Assembly: GCF_032813545.1 (NCBI RefSeq)
Contig: NZ_CP136520.1
Span: 2,040,001 to 2,104,000, forward strand
Length of the DNA: 64,000 nt
Source: Nodosilinea sp. E11
GTDB taxonomy: Bacteria; Cyanobacteriota; Cyanobacteriia; Phormidesmidales; Phormidesmidaceae
Direction: 5' to 3'
The notes under the pieces are model-generated. The model was not told where the DNA came from. It searched no databases and saw nothing but the letters and a program-made list of their open reading frames with translations. Every line of letters begins with the position of its first letter. Within the stretch, counting starts at the first letter, position 1. A program made the position numbers and the translations under genes. Positions 1 to 8,473 of the stretch are shown in pieces.

Positions 1-48
1 AGGGCCAAAGGTGAATACTGACCTGTCTGTGTGAAAGAAACGCTAACC

Positions 49-2004
49 CTAGAAAGACAGCTGGGCCTGCATATTGAAGATGACAATATCAGGGTTAGTG
101 CTGAAGTTGTTAGCGTTCATAATCCAGTAGACGGAGGGCATCAGCGCTATGTTTCGGTTGAGCGGGTAGCGGTAGACAACCTCTACCTCTTGTTGCCTCC
201 CCCCGTCGCCACCGCCGGACACCAGAAACTCGCGGCCGTTGATTACGCTAAAGGGAACCAGGTAGGAGATGGTGCCCTGCGCACCTTCTTTAAACAGGTT
301 GGGAAAGGCCACCCCAAACTGAATCGACTGGGCATCGACGTTGCCGATACCGGCCCCAGTAGCGGCTTCAGTCAGTCCGACACTGCCGTAGCTGTAGCGA
401 CCAAATAACCCCAACCAGTTCAGCGGTGTCCAGTCAAAGTTGACGAGAAAGGTATCGGCGGGGGCGTTGGTGAGTGCTCCCCCAGCGCCGTTATCGGCTA
501 GGCCGTAGAGGGGCTCACCAAAGGTGCCGCCGATCTGTCCGGCCGCGTTGGGCATGAGGTTAGAGCGGGTGTAGAGCAACCGCAGGTTGAAGTTGTTAAA
601 GGGCCGTAGCCCTAGCTGGCCGGTGAGGGTGCTGGTGCCACCAAAAAGCCCGACAGCTGGGTTGCTAGGGGCTTTGGGGCCACCGATAAACTCGGTATTT
701 TCGGCAAGATAACCAACTCGCACATCGAGCCAGTCGGCTACGTTCCACACAGCGATCGCCCCCGTGCCCCGATCGAGGGAGTTGACCTGGGTGCCACCGC
801 TGGAGTTGAAGCTGTTGCCCCCGGTCAAAAAGAAGGTGTAGCGGTTTTGGTCAAAGTAGCTGTACCAGTTGATGCGGGGGCCGATGTCGAGGGTGAGGTT
901 GCTACCCACTGGAAAGGCGTAGCTGAGTTCTCGCAGGTAAACGCTAAAGTCTTGGCCTGCCGGTACCCCAGTCTGAAACTGAATCGGCGTGCCAAAGGTG
1001 TTGAACAACCCTGCCGAAGCCCAGAAGTTGCCGGGGCCAGTGCCGCTGCCCGTCACCAGCTGGAGCTTGAGGCGATCGGCACCGCTAAAGGAGGTGTCAA
1101 AGTTCATCCACAGCAGGCTGCCCACATTGACCGCTGGGTCGCCCACCACTGTGGCTACAGGGGTAGCTCTATTATTAGTTTCTCGGAGGATGTCACCGCC
1201 AGAGAAACCGCCGCCGATGTTAAAGAAGGCTTGGCCTCGCAGCTTGGTTACGGTAGAAAATTGCTGGGCGCGCAGCTGAGCTGTGTCAGCCTCAAGCTGG
1301 TCAACTCGACCGCCTAGGGTGGCTAGCTCAGCGGCAAATTCTTCTTGCAGGCGCAGCAGTGTGATCAGGTCTTCTTCAGGCAGGCCAGCGCCTAGGGTGC
1401 TGGCAATCACATCTAGGCAGGCGTTGAGACCGGCGGCAAACTCAAAGCGGGTGAGGGTGCGCTGCCCCCGAAACGTGGTGTCGGGGTAGCCCTGAATACA
1501 GCCATAGTTCTCAACCAGGTTGTTCAGCGCCTGAAACGCCCAGTCGGACGGCGATACATCCGAAAAATCGGTAACCCGTGTCACCTGGGCCAGGCCTTCG
1601 AGGGTCTCAGGCTGCACGGTCGTATCGGCGGCCAGGCCAGCCTCTAGATCGCTGACCCGAAATCTGGTGGCCCGTTCAGCGTCGGTAGTGGACTGGGGTT
1701 CAGAGGCGATGAGCTGGGGTGTTGCTGCCTCAGTTGCCACCTCAGATCGTGCGCCGGGGGCAGCGATCGCATCGCCAGTCGCTTCCCCAAGCACCAGAGA
1801 GGTCAACCCTAAGGCTTCAGTTGGGGAGGGCGCGATCGCCAACTCCGAGCGATCTGAGCGATCGCTGGTGCTCTCGGTCGTGACCGAGGGGGCCGCTACC
1901 GTAGCGGTCGCCGACAACAGTAGTACCGACACCGCTAACAAACTGCGCTCACAGCCCTTCAAACCCAGGCGGGCTAAAGCGCTCAAACTTAAACCGTTCA
2001 CCAT
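49..2004 (-). CDS. SLH-domain outer-membrane porin (iron uptake porin / OprB-like)
   Basis: The 651-residue product is a cyanobacterial outer-membrane porin expected to let small solutes or inorganic ions into the periplasm. Residues about 20-38 form a hydrophobic signal peptide ending in TVAA. A low-complexity stretch follows to about 140. An S-layer homology domain at about 145-200 (motifs FSDVSPSDWAFQAL and TLTRFEFAAGL) should anchor it to peptidoglycan-linked polymer. A short coiled coil lies at 213-250, and from about 255 the chain is an OprB-type beta barrel ending in phenylalanine. The ATG at 2004 has a GAGGAA ribosome binding site that overlaps a possible small-RNA target (separate entry). 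The family is certain; the substrate is not visible. Confidence 0.93.
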   Translation of the reverse strand: MVNGLSLSALARLGLKGCERSLLAVSVLLLSATATVAAPSVTTESTSDRSDRSELAIAPSPTEALGLTSLVLGEATGDAIAAPGARSEVATEAATPQLIASEPQSTTDAERATRFRVSDLEAGLAADTTVQPETLEGLAQVTRVTDFSDVSPSDWAFQALNNLVENYGCIQGYPDTTFRGQRTLTRFEFAAGLNACLDVIASTLGAGLPEEDLITLLRLQEEFAAELATLGGRVDQLEADTAQLRAQQFSTVTKLRGQAFFNIGGGFSGGDILRETNNRATPVATVVGDPAVNVGSLLWMNFDTSFSGADRLKLQLVTGSGTGPGNFWASAGLFNTFGTPIQFQTGVPAGQDFSVYLRELSYAFPVGSNLTLDIGPRINWYSYFDQNRYTFFLTGGNSFNSSGGTQVNSLDRGTGAIAVWNVADWLDVRVGYLAENTEFIGGPKAPSNPAVGLFGGTSTLTGQLGLRPFNNFNLRLLYTRSNLMPNAAGQIGGTFGEPLYGLADNGAGGALTNAPADTFLVNFDWTPLNWLGLFGRYSYGSVGLTEAATGAGIGNVDAQSIQFGVAFPNLFKEGAQGTISYLVPFSVINGREFLVSGGGDGGRQQEVEVVYRYPLNRNIALMPSVYWIMNANNFSTNPDIVIFNMQAQLSF

Positions 2005-2307
2005 GATATTTCCTCACACCAAAACTGTTGGACGCTTGTGCCATCGGGAACTTGACCGTGCTAACACCGTCACTACCTACAGACTCAGCCTCAACGCCTG
2101 TAGGTCTAAAAACCAGCGACAACGCGTTTGCCTGACTCAAGCCGACGGGCCAATACCTGACTCCTCAAAGTGGCCCTCACCCAGCAAACCAAAGGCTGCT
2201 CTGCCTGCTTTGGGCTAGGCGAAATCAGGGCCTGAACCATACCAAGCCCTGCAAGAGGGCGGCAGCTCCATGAAGCCGCCCCAGCAATGCACTCACTCTC
2301 CAGCGAG
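2005..2307. other. Intergenic leader region of the porin gene
   Basis: This 303-base gap holds the porin promoter and 5' leader (minus strand) and the 3' end region of the permease gene. Apart from the Yfr1-like site next to the start codon, no gene, RNA or clear terminator was recognised. Confidence 0.5.
2010..2020 (-). promoter_or_regulatory. Ribosome binding site and possible Yfr1 pairing site of the porin mRNA
   Basis: On the minus strand the leader reads GGTGTGAGGAAATATC before the ATG. GTGTGAGGA (2019 down to 2011) is exactly complementary to nine bases of the conserved single-stranded core of the cyanobacterial small RNA Yfr1 (UCCUCACAC within ACUCCUCACAC). It includes the Shine-Dalgarno GAGGA. 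Yfr1 is known to repress outer-membrane porin mRNAs in Prochlorococcus by pairing of this kind. The pairing here is inferred from sequence alone, and a yfr1 gene was not found in this window. Confidence 0.5.
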
Positions 2308-3741
2308 TTATGCCTCAGACAGCTCCGGAACCGCCTCGACCTTCACCTTGGGTCTACCCGGCAAGACGATGTTCAATAGAATGGCCGTCAGACCACCGGT
2401 AGAAATCCCCGAAGAGAACACGTTCTTAATCAGCGCAGGCTTGTCGGCCAATACCTCAGGGGCGTAAACCACCCCCAGACCCAGGGCCAACGAAACCGCC
2501 ACGATTACGCTGGTGCGGCGATCGAGGCCGGTCGAGGCCACGATGTTGAGCCCCGCCACGGCGATGGAGCCAAACATGACCAGGGTTGCCCCGCCTAAAA
2601 CCGGCTGAGGAATCACCTGAAAGATGCCGCCTACGATGGGAATCAGCCCCAGGACGGCGAAAATACCGGCTACATAGAAGCCCACATAGCGGCTACCCAC
2701 CCCAGTCATTTGAATCACCCCGTTGTTTTGGCTAAAGGTGGTGTTGGGAAACGTGTTGAGCACAGCGGCAATGGCTGAGTTAATGCCGTCGCCTAACACG
2801 CCACCCTTAATGCGACGGAAGTAGGTAGAGCCTGAAACCGGCTCACCTGAAACCGCCGAGGTAGCCGTCAGGTCACCAATGGTCTCAATGGCGGTGATGA
2901 CATAGAGCAGAATGAAAGGAACAAAGGCGGTGAAGTTGAAGTCTAGGCCGTAGCGCAGCGGTATGGGCAGGCGAATCAGCGGCAGATTGCTGAGAGAGCT
3001 AAAGTTGACCAGTCCCAAGGCAATGGAGATGGCGTAGCCCACCACTAGGCCAATGGCGATCGCGCCCATTCTCAAAAAGCGGTTTTGCGACAGGGTCAAA
3101 CACACTACAATCGCCAGTACCAAGCCCCCCAGGGCCAGGTTTTGCGTGCTGCCGTAGGTCTCATTTTGAAGGGCTGCCGCCCCCCCGGATAGGCTAAAAA
3201 AGCCAGTTTTGATCAGGCTGAGGCCAATAATCATCACCACGGTGCCCGTAACTACGGGGGTGATCACCTGCTGGAGCAAGTGTAGAAACCGGCTCAAAAT
3301 AATTTCAACCGCAGAGCCAAAAAAGCACAGCCCAAAGATCAGCGCCAGGGCTTGTTCGGGGGTGCTGCCGCTGGCAATGGCCGCTGAGCCCACCCCAATG
3401 ACAGGGCCTAAAAATGCAAAGCTGGTACCCTGAAGACTCAGCAGCCCCGAGCCAACTGGCCCAAACTTGCGGCACTGAATAAAGGTGCAAATGCCGCTGG
3501 CCAATAGAGACATACTGACGATGATGCCAGTGTCTTCAGGACTAACGCCCAGGGCCGCACAAATGAGCAAACCAGGCGTAATGATGCCAACAAATGAGGC
3601 CAGTACGTGCTGTATGGCCACATAAAATGCTTCCCCCATCGGCGGTTTGTCGTTGAGGCCGTAGAGCAATTCAGACTGAAACGCAATTGTGTTTGCAGCT
3701 GCCTCTTGCTCTACGGTGCTATCGTAGTCTGCCTTTGCCAT
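2308..3741 (-). CDS. Uracil-xanthine permease, NCS2 family
   Basis: The 477-residue polytopic membrane protein belongs to the nucleobase:cation symporter-2 family (UraA/XanQ/PbuX), which imports uracil, xanthine or uric acid across the plasma membrane with protons. Visible family signatures are the QH motif in the first helix (AIQHVLASFVG), ETIGDLTA with its conserved acidic residues around residue 285, and the NNGVIQMTGVGSRYVG signature near 340. About twelve to fourteen hydrophobic segments cover the chain. Length is normal for the family. It stands alone on the minus strand, and a 15-bp palindrome lies about 215 bases upstream. Xanthine/urate and uracil specificity cannot be told apart by eye. 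Confidence 0.9.
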   Translation of the reverse strand: MAKADYDSTVEQEAAANTIAFQSELLYGLNDKPPMGEAFYVAIQHVLASFVGIITPGLLICAALGVSPEDTGIIVSMSLLASGICTFIQCRKFGPVGSGLLSLQGTSFAFLGPVIGVGSAAIASGSTPEQALALIFGLCFFGSAVEIILSRFLHLLQQVITPVVTGTVVMIIGLSLIKTGFFSLSGGAAALQNETYGSTQNLALGGLVLAIVVCLTLSQNRFLRMGAIAIGLVVGYAISIALGLVNFSSLSNLPLIRLPIPLRYGLDFNFTAFVPFILLYVITAIETIGDLTATSAVSGEPVSGSTYFRRIKGGVLGDGINSAIAAVLNTFPNTTFSQNNGVIQMTGVGSRYVGFYVAGIFAVLGLIPIVGGIFQVIPQPVLGGATLVMFGSIAVAGLNIVASTGLDRRTSVIVAVSLALGLGVVYAPEVLADKPALIKNVFSSGISTGGLTAILLNIVLPGRPKVKVEAVPELSEA

Positions 3742-4261
3742 GTCCCCTCCAAAAATGGTTTTTCATAACAGCACTTAGCTTTTGCGACCTCTTTGCTGGA
3801 CTTAAAGGATTACAACAACCAACAACAGGATTTTTTGTTCATTGAGATACAAACAAATTTGCTCTTGAGCTGCATCTAGCAGAATTTAAGCAAGTCCACT
3901 GATTTGTCTCTCGAAAACCGCTTTGACTATCAACGCTTAACAGCTGAGAGCTAGCTGTATACTGTATACACTTTCCCAAGGAGGTTATAGAAGGAAAAGG
4001 CAGCGTCGTTCTGTAGTCAAGCGCACAGGCCAAGGGAATATGTGCGGAAACAGTGACATAACCCACGACTAAAGCCCCAAAAGAACTAAAAATCTTTCTT
4101 TGGATAGGTGCGAACGTAACATTTACTCATTTGGGAATGGGAAATAACAGTATCGGAACTAACAAAATGGGGCTAGCCCTACCGCTAGGATGGGGCCTTG
4201 AGCCAGGGGTCGGGGTTGCTAAGCCCGCTTCACGCCACCACCTAAGAATTAGAGAAAACCT
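3742..4261. other. 520-base AT-richer intergenic region between divergent genes
   Basis: This region separates the divergently transcribed permease and ABM-like genes and should carry both promoters. It is more AT-rich than its surroundings. The only structure that stands out is a 15-bp palindrome at 3956-3970. No convincing small gene or structured RNA was recognised. Confidence 0.5.
3956..3970. promoter_or_regulatory. 15-bp palindrome, possible operator for the NCS2 permease
   Basis: TGTATACTGTATACA is a perfect palindrome around a central T. It lies about 215 bases upstream of the permease start and about 290 bases upstream of the divergent gene. Odd-length TGTATAC half-sites resemble operators of GntR-type dimers, but no regulator gene lies next to it, so the role is a guess. 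Confidence 0.3.
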
Positions 4262-5128
4262 ATGGTCAAGGGGCTAGGAAAAATCCTAGGAATCGGCTTA
4301 CTCAGCCTGTTACTACTGCTGCCGGGCCTGTCTGCCTGGGCTGACAAAGTCGTAGAACCGCTGGTATTCGATGCCGGCGGAGGGGCGATCGCAGTACTGT
4401 CGTTCTACGAAACCGAGCCCGCCACTCAGGCCGATGCCGTTAAGTCGTTTTACAAAAGCACCAAATCGTTTTACAAAACTATTCCTGGGTTCTTGGGCTG
4501 GGCGCTATTCTCTAGCACCGATGGCACCCGTGTGGCAGAGCTGAGCCAATGGCGCGATCAAGACAGCTATGACGCTTTTCAAATCTCCCTAGCCAGCGAT
4601 GGCGACGGCGAAGATTACACCAAATATTACGAGGCCTATGCCAGCGCTAAGGGCGGCAAAGGTAAGGGCAAAGCCAAAGAATCGGTAGAGTTGGGCGATC
4701 CTGTTTTGACGGTCTCTTTTGCCGTCGATCAGGTGGTTTCACCGCCGGGAATGGTTTCTGCCATCCCCGGTAATATGGCTCTGGTGCAAATTAGCGACAT
4801 CACTACCGATGCCGATCACCCCATCAACTTAGTGGCCGCAGCCCATGCTGCCCTAGCCGATTTAAGCCAGTTTTACCCCGCCCCTCGCACGGCAATTTTA
4901 CTCACAGGTCTGGAGGTCAACCACATTGCCCTACTGGCGAACTGGGGTAGCGTCGCAGAGTTTAGCGATTTAGACCAGGTGCCCCGCATTACCCTGCCAG
5001 ACGACATCGCCCTGGCAATAGACGATGTCCCCGACGACCCCGAAGATGTCTCCTTTACAGCCGATACTCACCTTTACCAAACGGTCAAGGTGATCACGCC
5101 TAAGGCTGAGACATCTAGCAAAGAATAA
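4262..5128 (+). CDS. Secreted protein with ABM-like dimeric alpha-beta barrel domain
   Basis: The 288-residue product begins with a clear signal peptide (hydrophobic residues about 10-26, cleavage after SAWA), so it is probably periplasmic or exported. The next 90 residues resemble the antibiotic biosynthesis monooxygenase/dimeric alpha-beta barrel fold: a beta strand (IAVLSFYETEP), a helix with a short internal duplication (SFYKSTKSFYKT), PGFLGWALFSS, then AELSQWRDQDSYDAFQ. A Gly-Lys linker (KGGKGKGKAKES) at about 130-142 precedes a second half that repeats the same layout (ALVQISDITT, HAALADLSQFYPAP, NHIALLANWGSVAEFSDLDQ). It is therefore probably a two-barrel fusion. No catalytic residues are known for this branch and the function is unknown. 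Confidence 0.7.
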   Translation: MVKGLGKILGIGLLSLLLLLPGLSAWADKVVEPLVFDAGGGAIAVLSFYETEPATQADAVKSFYKSTKSFYKTIPGFLGWALFSSTDGTRVAELSQWRDQDSYDAFQISLASDGDGEDYTKYYEAYASAKGGKGKGKAKESVELGDPVLTVSFAVDQVVSPPGMVSAIPGNMALVQISDITTDADHPINLVAAAHAALADLSQFYPAPRTAILLTGLEVNHIALLANWGSVAEFSDLDQVPRITLPDDIALAIDDVPDDPEDVSFTADTHLYQTVKVITPKAETSSKE

Positions 5129-5321
5129 TACCGTTAGCTTTGTTACCGACGACGGAGCAACGACCCTCGATGATGATCTACAGGTCGGCCCATCGCTAGC
5201 CTTGAGATGTTTAGATTTCCCCATGCTACTGTCGGCTTTTCTGAGCCTGAGGCTAGGCTTTGAGCGGTTTTTCCCGAGTTGGGTTTGCTCCATGTTAATT
5301 CTGCTTACTTAGATACTTTCC

Positions 5322-6113
5322 ATGGTTGCCAGTTCTCCTACAAAGCCTGGGTTTAGCCTGGGCAATTACCTCCTCAGCGATGGTCCAGCAGGGTTTATGT
5401 TGAGCTGGGTAGCGGGGTTTGTTGACACCTCTGCGTTTATCATTTTGTTCGGTATTTTTACCGCCCATGTCACCGGTAACATCGCCCTGGCGGGTTACGA
5501 GTTTGTGCAAGCTGACGAAGAATCGACCCTCATTCATCTGCTGATGTTTCCGGCTTTTATGGTGGCGGTGGCAGGCACCTCGCTGCTGGCCCGCTACGCT
5601 CGCAAAAAGCAGTGGCCAGTGTTTGCGGTACTGCTCACCGCCGAAGCGATCGCCCTCACCATCTTCCTGATTGTGGGAGTCAACCTTTCCCCCTCGCTAA
5701 TTTTCAATATTCAAGAAGAATATATTTTGCCGATTGGCATCGCTGGGGTGGTGGCTATGGCCATTCAAAACGCACTGATGAAAGAGGCCAAGGGTGTTTT
5801 CAAGAGCTACATACCCACTACGGTGATGACCGGAAACACCACTCAGCTCACCATTGATCTGGTGCAGATAGCGGTGTCTAAGTTTGCGCCACCAGGAGAT
5901 GAAAAAGCAGCCCTGGCGGCAGCAGAATCGGCCGAGCGAATGGGGCGAGTTTTGCCAATCATGCTAGGGTTTGCCTTCGGGGGGCTAGCGGCCACTTACT
6001 TTGTGCTAGTTTCAGAAACCTGGTGGAGCCTAGTTTTACCGGTGATCGTGATATCGTTCATGGCAGTTGTAGCCTTTTCAGAACATCTAAAGACTGCTGG
6101 CGATCAGCGTTAG
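5322..6113 (+). CDS. DUF1275 (YoaK-like) membrane protein
   Basis: The 263-residue product is a six- to seven-helix membrane protein of the DUF1275/YoaK family. The signatures are a hydrophobic N-terminus carrying AGFVDTSAFI, then the HVTGNIALAG motif, and the internal repeat IPTTVMTGNTTQLTID at about 165-180, which echoes the first TGN motif. A role in small-molecule transport has been suggested for the family, but none is established. It lies 193 bases downstream of the ABM-like gene on the same strand, and the gap has no obvious terminator. The ATG at 5322 is taken as the start because the hydrophobic segments follow it directly. Confidence 0.85.
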   Translation: MVASSPTKPGFSLGNYLLSDGPAGFMLSWVAGFVDTSAFIILFGIFTAHVTGNIALAGYEFVQADEESTLIHLLMFPAFMVAVAGTSLLARYARKKQWPVFAVLLTAEAIALTIFLIVGVNLSPSLIFNIQEEYILPIGIAGVVAMAIQNALMKEAKGVFKSYIPTTVMTGNTTQLTIDLVQIAVSKFAPPGDEKAALAAAESAERMGRVLPIMLGFAFGGLAATYFVLVSETWWSLVLPVIVISFMAVVAFSEHLKTAGDQR

Positions 6114-6201
6114 GTAACTTTGTTTAGGCCAAATAGTTTTTGCTAAGTCTGTTTTAGCAAGCGTTGAGATAGTTGTGTTGATATACGGAGACTTTCCAAG
6201 C

Positions 6202-6807
6202 ATGTTTCGTAAGTTTTTAGCCGTTGTGCTGTCCACCCTGGTGGCTCTTACTCTAGTAGTTAGCCCAGCTAATGCTGGCCCGCTTCCCTTCTCGATTCCG
6301 TTTTTTAATGACATTGATCTAACCGAAGGTCAAGCCGCTCTAATGGAAGAGCTAGAGTCGAAGTATGTACCCGAAATTGAGAGCATTCTCTTTCCTGAAC
6401 AGCGGGAGAAATTTGAGCAGGCCATTCAGGAGGGGTTGAGTTTACGCAAGGCTTTTAAGTCAATGGCGTTGACCACAGGACAAAAACTAGAGCTTTCTAA
6501 CACGATGAAGGCGATCCCTAAGGGTGAGCTGTTTGCCGCCCTGACCCCCGAACAAAAGAAGGAGGTCTTTATGAACAAGAAAGAAATGTTCATGCCTACT
6601 CCTGAAGAAATCGCCGAAAAAATCAAAATTGGCATGGAGAGCAAAGCGATGTATGCCCCCGATGCCCCTGATGCTGAAACCGCTCTCACCCCCGATGAGA
6701 TTGCCGAGAAGGTCAAACTAGGCTTTGAGAAGAAGAAAGAATTTATGCCCAGCATGGAGGAGATTAAGGAGAAAATTGCCGCCAAGATGGAGGCTATGGC
6801 CGAGTAG
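6202..6807 (+). CDS. Secreted helical protein with C-terminal PxxEEIxEKI repeats
   Basis: The start at 6202 is chosen because GGAG lies 11 bases upstream and an ideal signal peptide (MFRKFLAVVL to PANA, about 26 residues) begins there; an in-frame ATG at 6175 lacks this. The mature part, about 175 residues, is highly charged and almost all helical. A segment reading LTEGQAALMEELESKYVPEIESIL and LTPEQKKEVF resembles the helical repeats of Spy/CpxP-type periplasmic proteins. It is followed by three copies of a roughly 22-residue unit with consensus P-[TS]-x-EEI-x-EKI-x-x-[GK]-[MF]-E. Distinct paralogues of the unit suggest expansion by duplication. No function can be assigned; a periplasmic or thylakoid-lumen location is likely. 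Confidence 0.7.
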   Translation: MFRKFLAVVLSTLVALTLVVSPANAGPLPFSIPFFNDIDLTEGQAALMEELESKYVPEIESILFPEQREKFEQAIQEGLSLRKAFKSMALTTGQKLELSNTMKAIPKGELFAALTPEQKKEVFMNKKEMFMPTPEEIAEKIKIGMESKAMYAPDAPDAETALTPDEIAEKVKLGFEKKKEFMPSMEEIKEKIAAKMEAMAE

Positions 6808-6880
6808 GCTGGTGAGATAGCCTTGTGGAAGACGTTGCTGCCAATTGAGCATTGATGAATGGCAGTATGAACTTGGGTAC

Positions 6881-6900
6881 GGGCGCACAGCTGTGTGCCC
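6881..6900. terminator. Hairpin downstream of the helical repeat protein
   Basis: GGGCGCACAGCTGTGTGCCC folds into a 10-bp stem with one G-U pair and essentially no loop, 73 bases past the stop codon. There is no T-tract, so it may be an RNA 3' end or a DNA palindrome rather than a classical terminator. Confidence 0.35.
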
Positions 6901-6961
6901 CTGCGAGGGACATTGATGCTTGAATTCATCCCTGTGCTCAGCAACCCCGCTATTTGCATTG

Positions 6962-7013
6962 GGTATACGGTTCTGAGGTCTACCTTGAACCGTATACCTG
7001 AAACCGTATGCCC
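6962..7013. repeat. REP-like short inverted repeat (family 3), copy 1
   Basis: GGTATACGGTT (6962-6972) is repeated as its exact reverse complement at 6988-6998, around the core CTGAGGTCTACCTTG, and is followed by TGAAACCGTATGCCC. The core AGGTCTACCTTGAACC recurs near 49092, and a related layout is at 46158. It is non-coding and lies between convergent genes. Confidence 0.55.
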
Positions 7014-7045
7014 CTCTAACCCATGATCGTGAGCTGGGTCGTCTT

Positions 7046-8311
7046 CTAAACCTCTGCTTTTTTGTCGGGAGCCGACAGAGTAATGGTTTGGCGAGGCCGA
7101 GAAATACCTCGGCTTAACAACAGTGCTTCAATTTGCTGCAACAGCTCAAAATCGGCCTCCGGCAGAGTCTGCCCTGGCTCAAGGGATTCATCGGCCTGCA
7201 AAAAATCAAACGCCTGCAAAAACTGCTCAGGGGTGGCAGCAATAGGTGCGTCTAAATGGGCCGGAATAATGCGCTCAAACTGCCAAGTGGCGACTGCCTT
7301 GGCCCAGGCTAAGACCTCCTCTGGCCCTCGGTTAAAGATTAGCGTCTTGAGAATGGGGGCCACCTGGAGCCGCCCCCCGTTGTGCAGCGACGCAAAGGAC
7401 TGGGGCCAGTCAGGCCGCCAGCGGAAGGGGTAGAAGCCAAAGTAGTGCTGGCGCGATCGCACCGGAGCCTGCTTGGCCTCTTGCAACATTTCCCCTGTAG
7501 TGGCTACATCTAGGGTGCTGGGCCGAAAGTAAAAGGCAAACAGGGCAATGCGCTGCCACCCCTTGCGGCGGTTGGCCGGGGTGTCGGCGATCGCATCAGT
7601 ACCTGTGTCGCGGGCATGGAACAGCAGCGGAAACGGGTCAATCTGCACGATCGCTGGCGGCTCCGCCGGAATCGCCACGATCGCATCGGTGACCAGCAGC
7701 GTACGGCTGGCTCGGTGAAAGCAGGCGGTTTCGCCAAAGGGGCCTAGCCCAAGGTCGATGGGCGGCAGCAGGGCGTAGTCGACCTGGTCGGCAAAAGGGG
7801 CCTGGGCGCTGTCGGCAGGGAGAATGTGGGTGCGATCGCGCGGCAACCCCAGCCAGGGCAGCGGCAAATTCAGCGGAAAACTCCACTGGTTAGGCGTCAC
7901 ATACACCTGGGCCTGGGGAAATTTGCGGGCAAAGGGGCCAACAAACACCTTGTGCTCAATGCCTGTCACCGTCGACATGACGATGTACTTCACCGGGCCG
8001 TAGCGGTCTTCTAGCTCGCGCACCAGGGCAATACATTCAGGCGTCGGGGCCACGGGCGAATAGACCAGCAGCCCCGTCGGCTCTAGCCGCACCACCGTCA
8101 TGCGGATCGGCACCACCACGTAAAAAATGCCCTGGAACTGCTCAAAGGTCCAGACCTGGTCCTTGACCACCTCCACCCGCTGGGTGGGCCGCTGGCCATA
8201 GGGATAGAGGGGCACCAGGGGCCAAAAGGGCCAGGCCTGGTCGCGGCGACGCAGTGAGGGGGCAGAGGTGACGGCTGACATTAGGGCGCGGTAATAATCC
8301 CTGGAACTCAA
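7046..8311 (-). CDS. DUF4336 domain protein (metallo-beta-lactamase-fold-like)
   Basis: The product is up to 421 residues and matches the DUF4336 family, which is common in cyanobacteria and plants and has a fold related to metallo-beta-lactamases. Recognisable stretches are QVWTFEQFQGIFYVVVPIRMTVVRL near residue 50, LVYSPVAPTPE, YIVMSTVTGIEHKVFVGPFARKFP around 110-130, and TLLVTDAIVAIPAEPP. The metal-binding HxHxD motif of true hydrolases is not seen. It has no signal peptide. The start may instead be the Met at residue 11 (8281), as both lack a strong ribosome binding site. Function is unknown. Confidence 0.8.
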   Translation of the reverse strand: MSSRDYYRALMSAVTSAPSLRRRDQAWPFWPLVPLYPYGQRPTQRVEVVKDQVWTFEQFQGIFYVVVPIRMTVVRLEPTGLLVYSPVAPTPECIALVRELEDRYGPVKYIVMSTVTGIEHKVFVGPFARKFPQAQVYVTPNQWSFPLNLPLPWLGLPRDRTHILPADSAQAPFADQVDYALLPPIDLGLGPFGETACFHRASRTLLVTDAIVAIPAEPPAIVQIDPFPLLFHARDTGTDAIADTPANRRKGWQRIALFAFYFRPSTLDVATTGEMLQEAKQAPVRSRQHYFGFYPFRWRPDWPQSFASLHNGGRLQVAPILKTLIFNRGPEEVLAWAKAVATWQFERIIPAHLDAPIAATPEQFLQAFDFLQADESLEPGQTLPEADFELLQQIEALLLSRGISRPRQTITLSAPDKKAEV

Positions 8312-8473
8312 TCAATGGTAGTCATAGCCTACTAAAGAAAAGGGCTTCAGGGGAATCAAACCAAATTTTCAGAGGGTACTCAGCCTTGCCCAGGGCAGAT
8401 ACGTTAAGTTAAATAAAACGAGGGTTGGGCGATCGCCCGCCTCATCCATACCTACCGATGGTTTGATTCCGCC

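Noticed and set aside
3839-4066. A 75-codon frame on the minus strand in the permease upstream gap
   Set aside because: It has no ribosome binding site, an implausible mixed composition (several Cys, no domain) and overlaps the probable promoter and palindrome.
3742-4261. A purine riboswitch upstream of the NCS2 permease
   Set aside because: The conserved purine-aptamer helices and loops were not found; only a DNA palindrome stands out.
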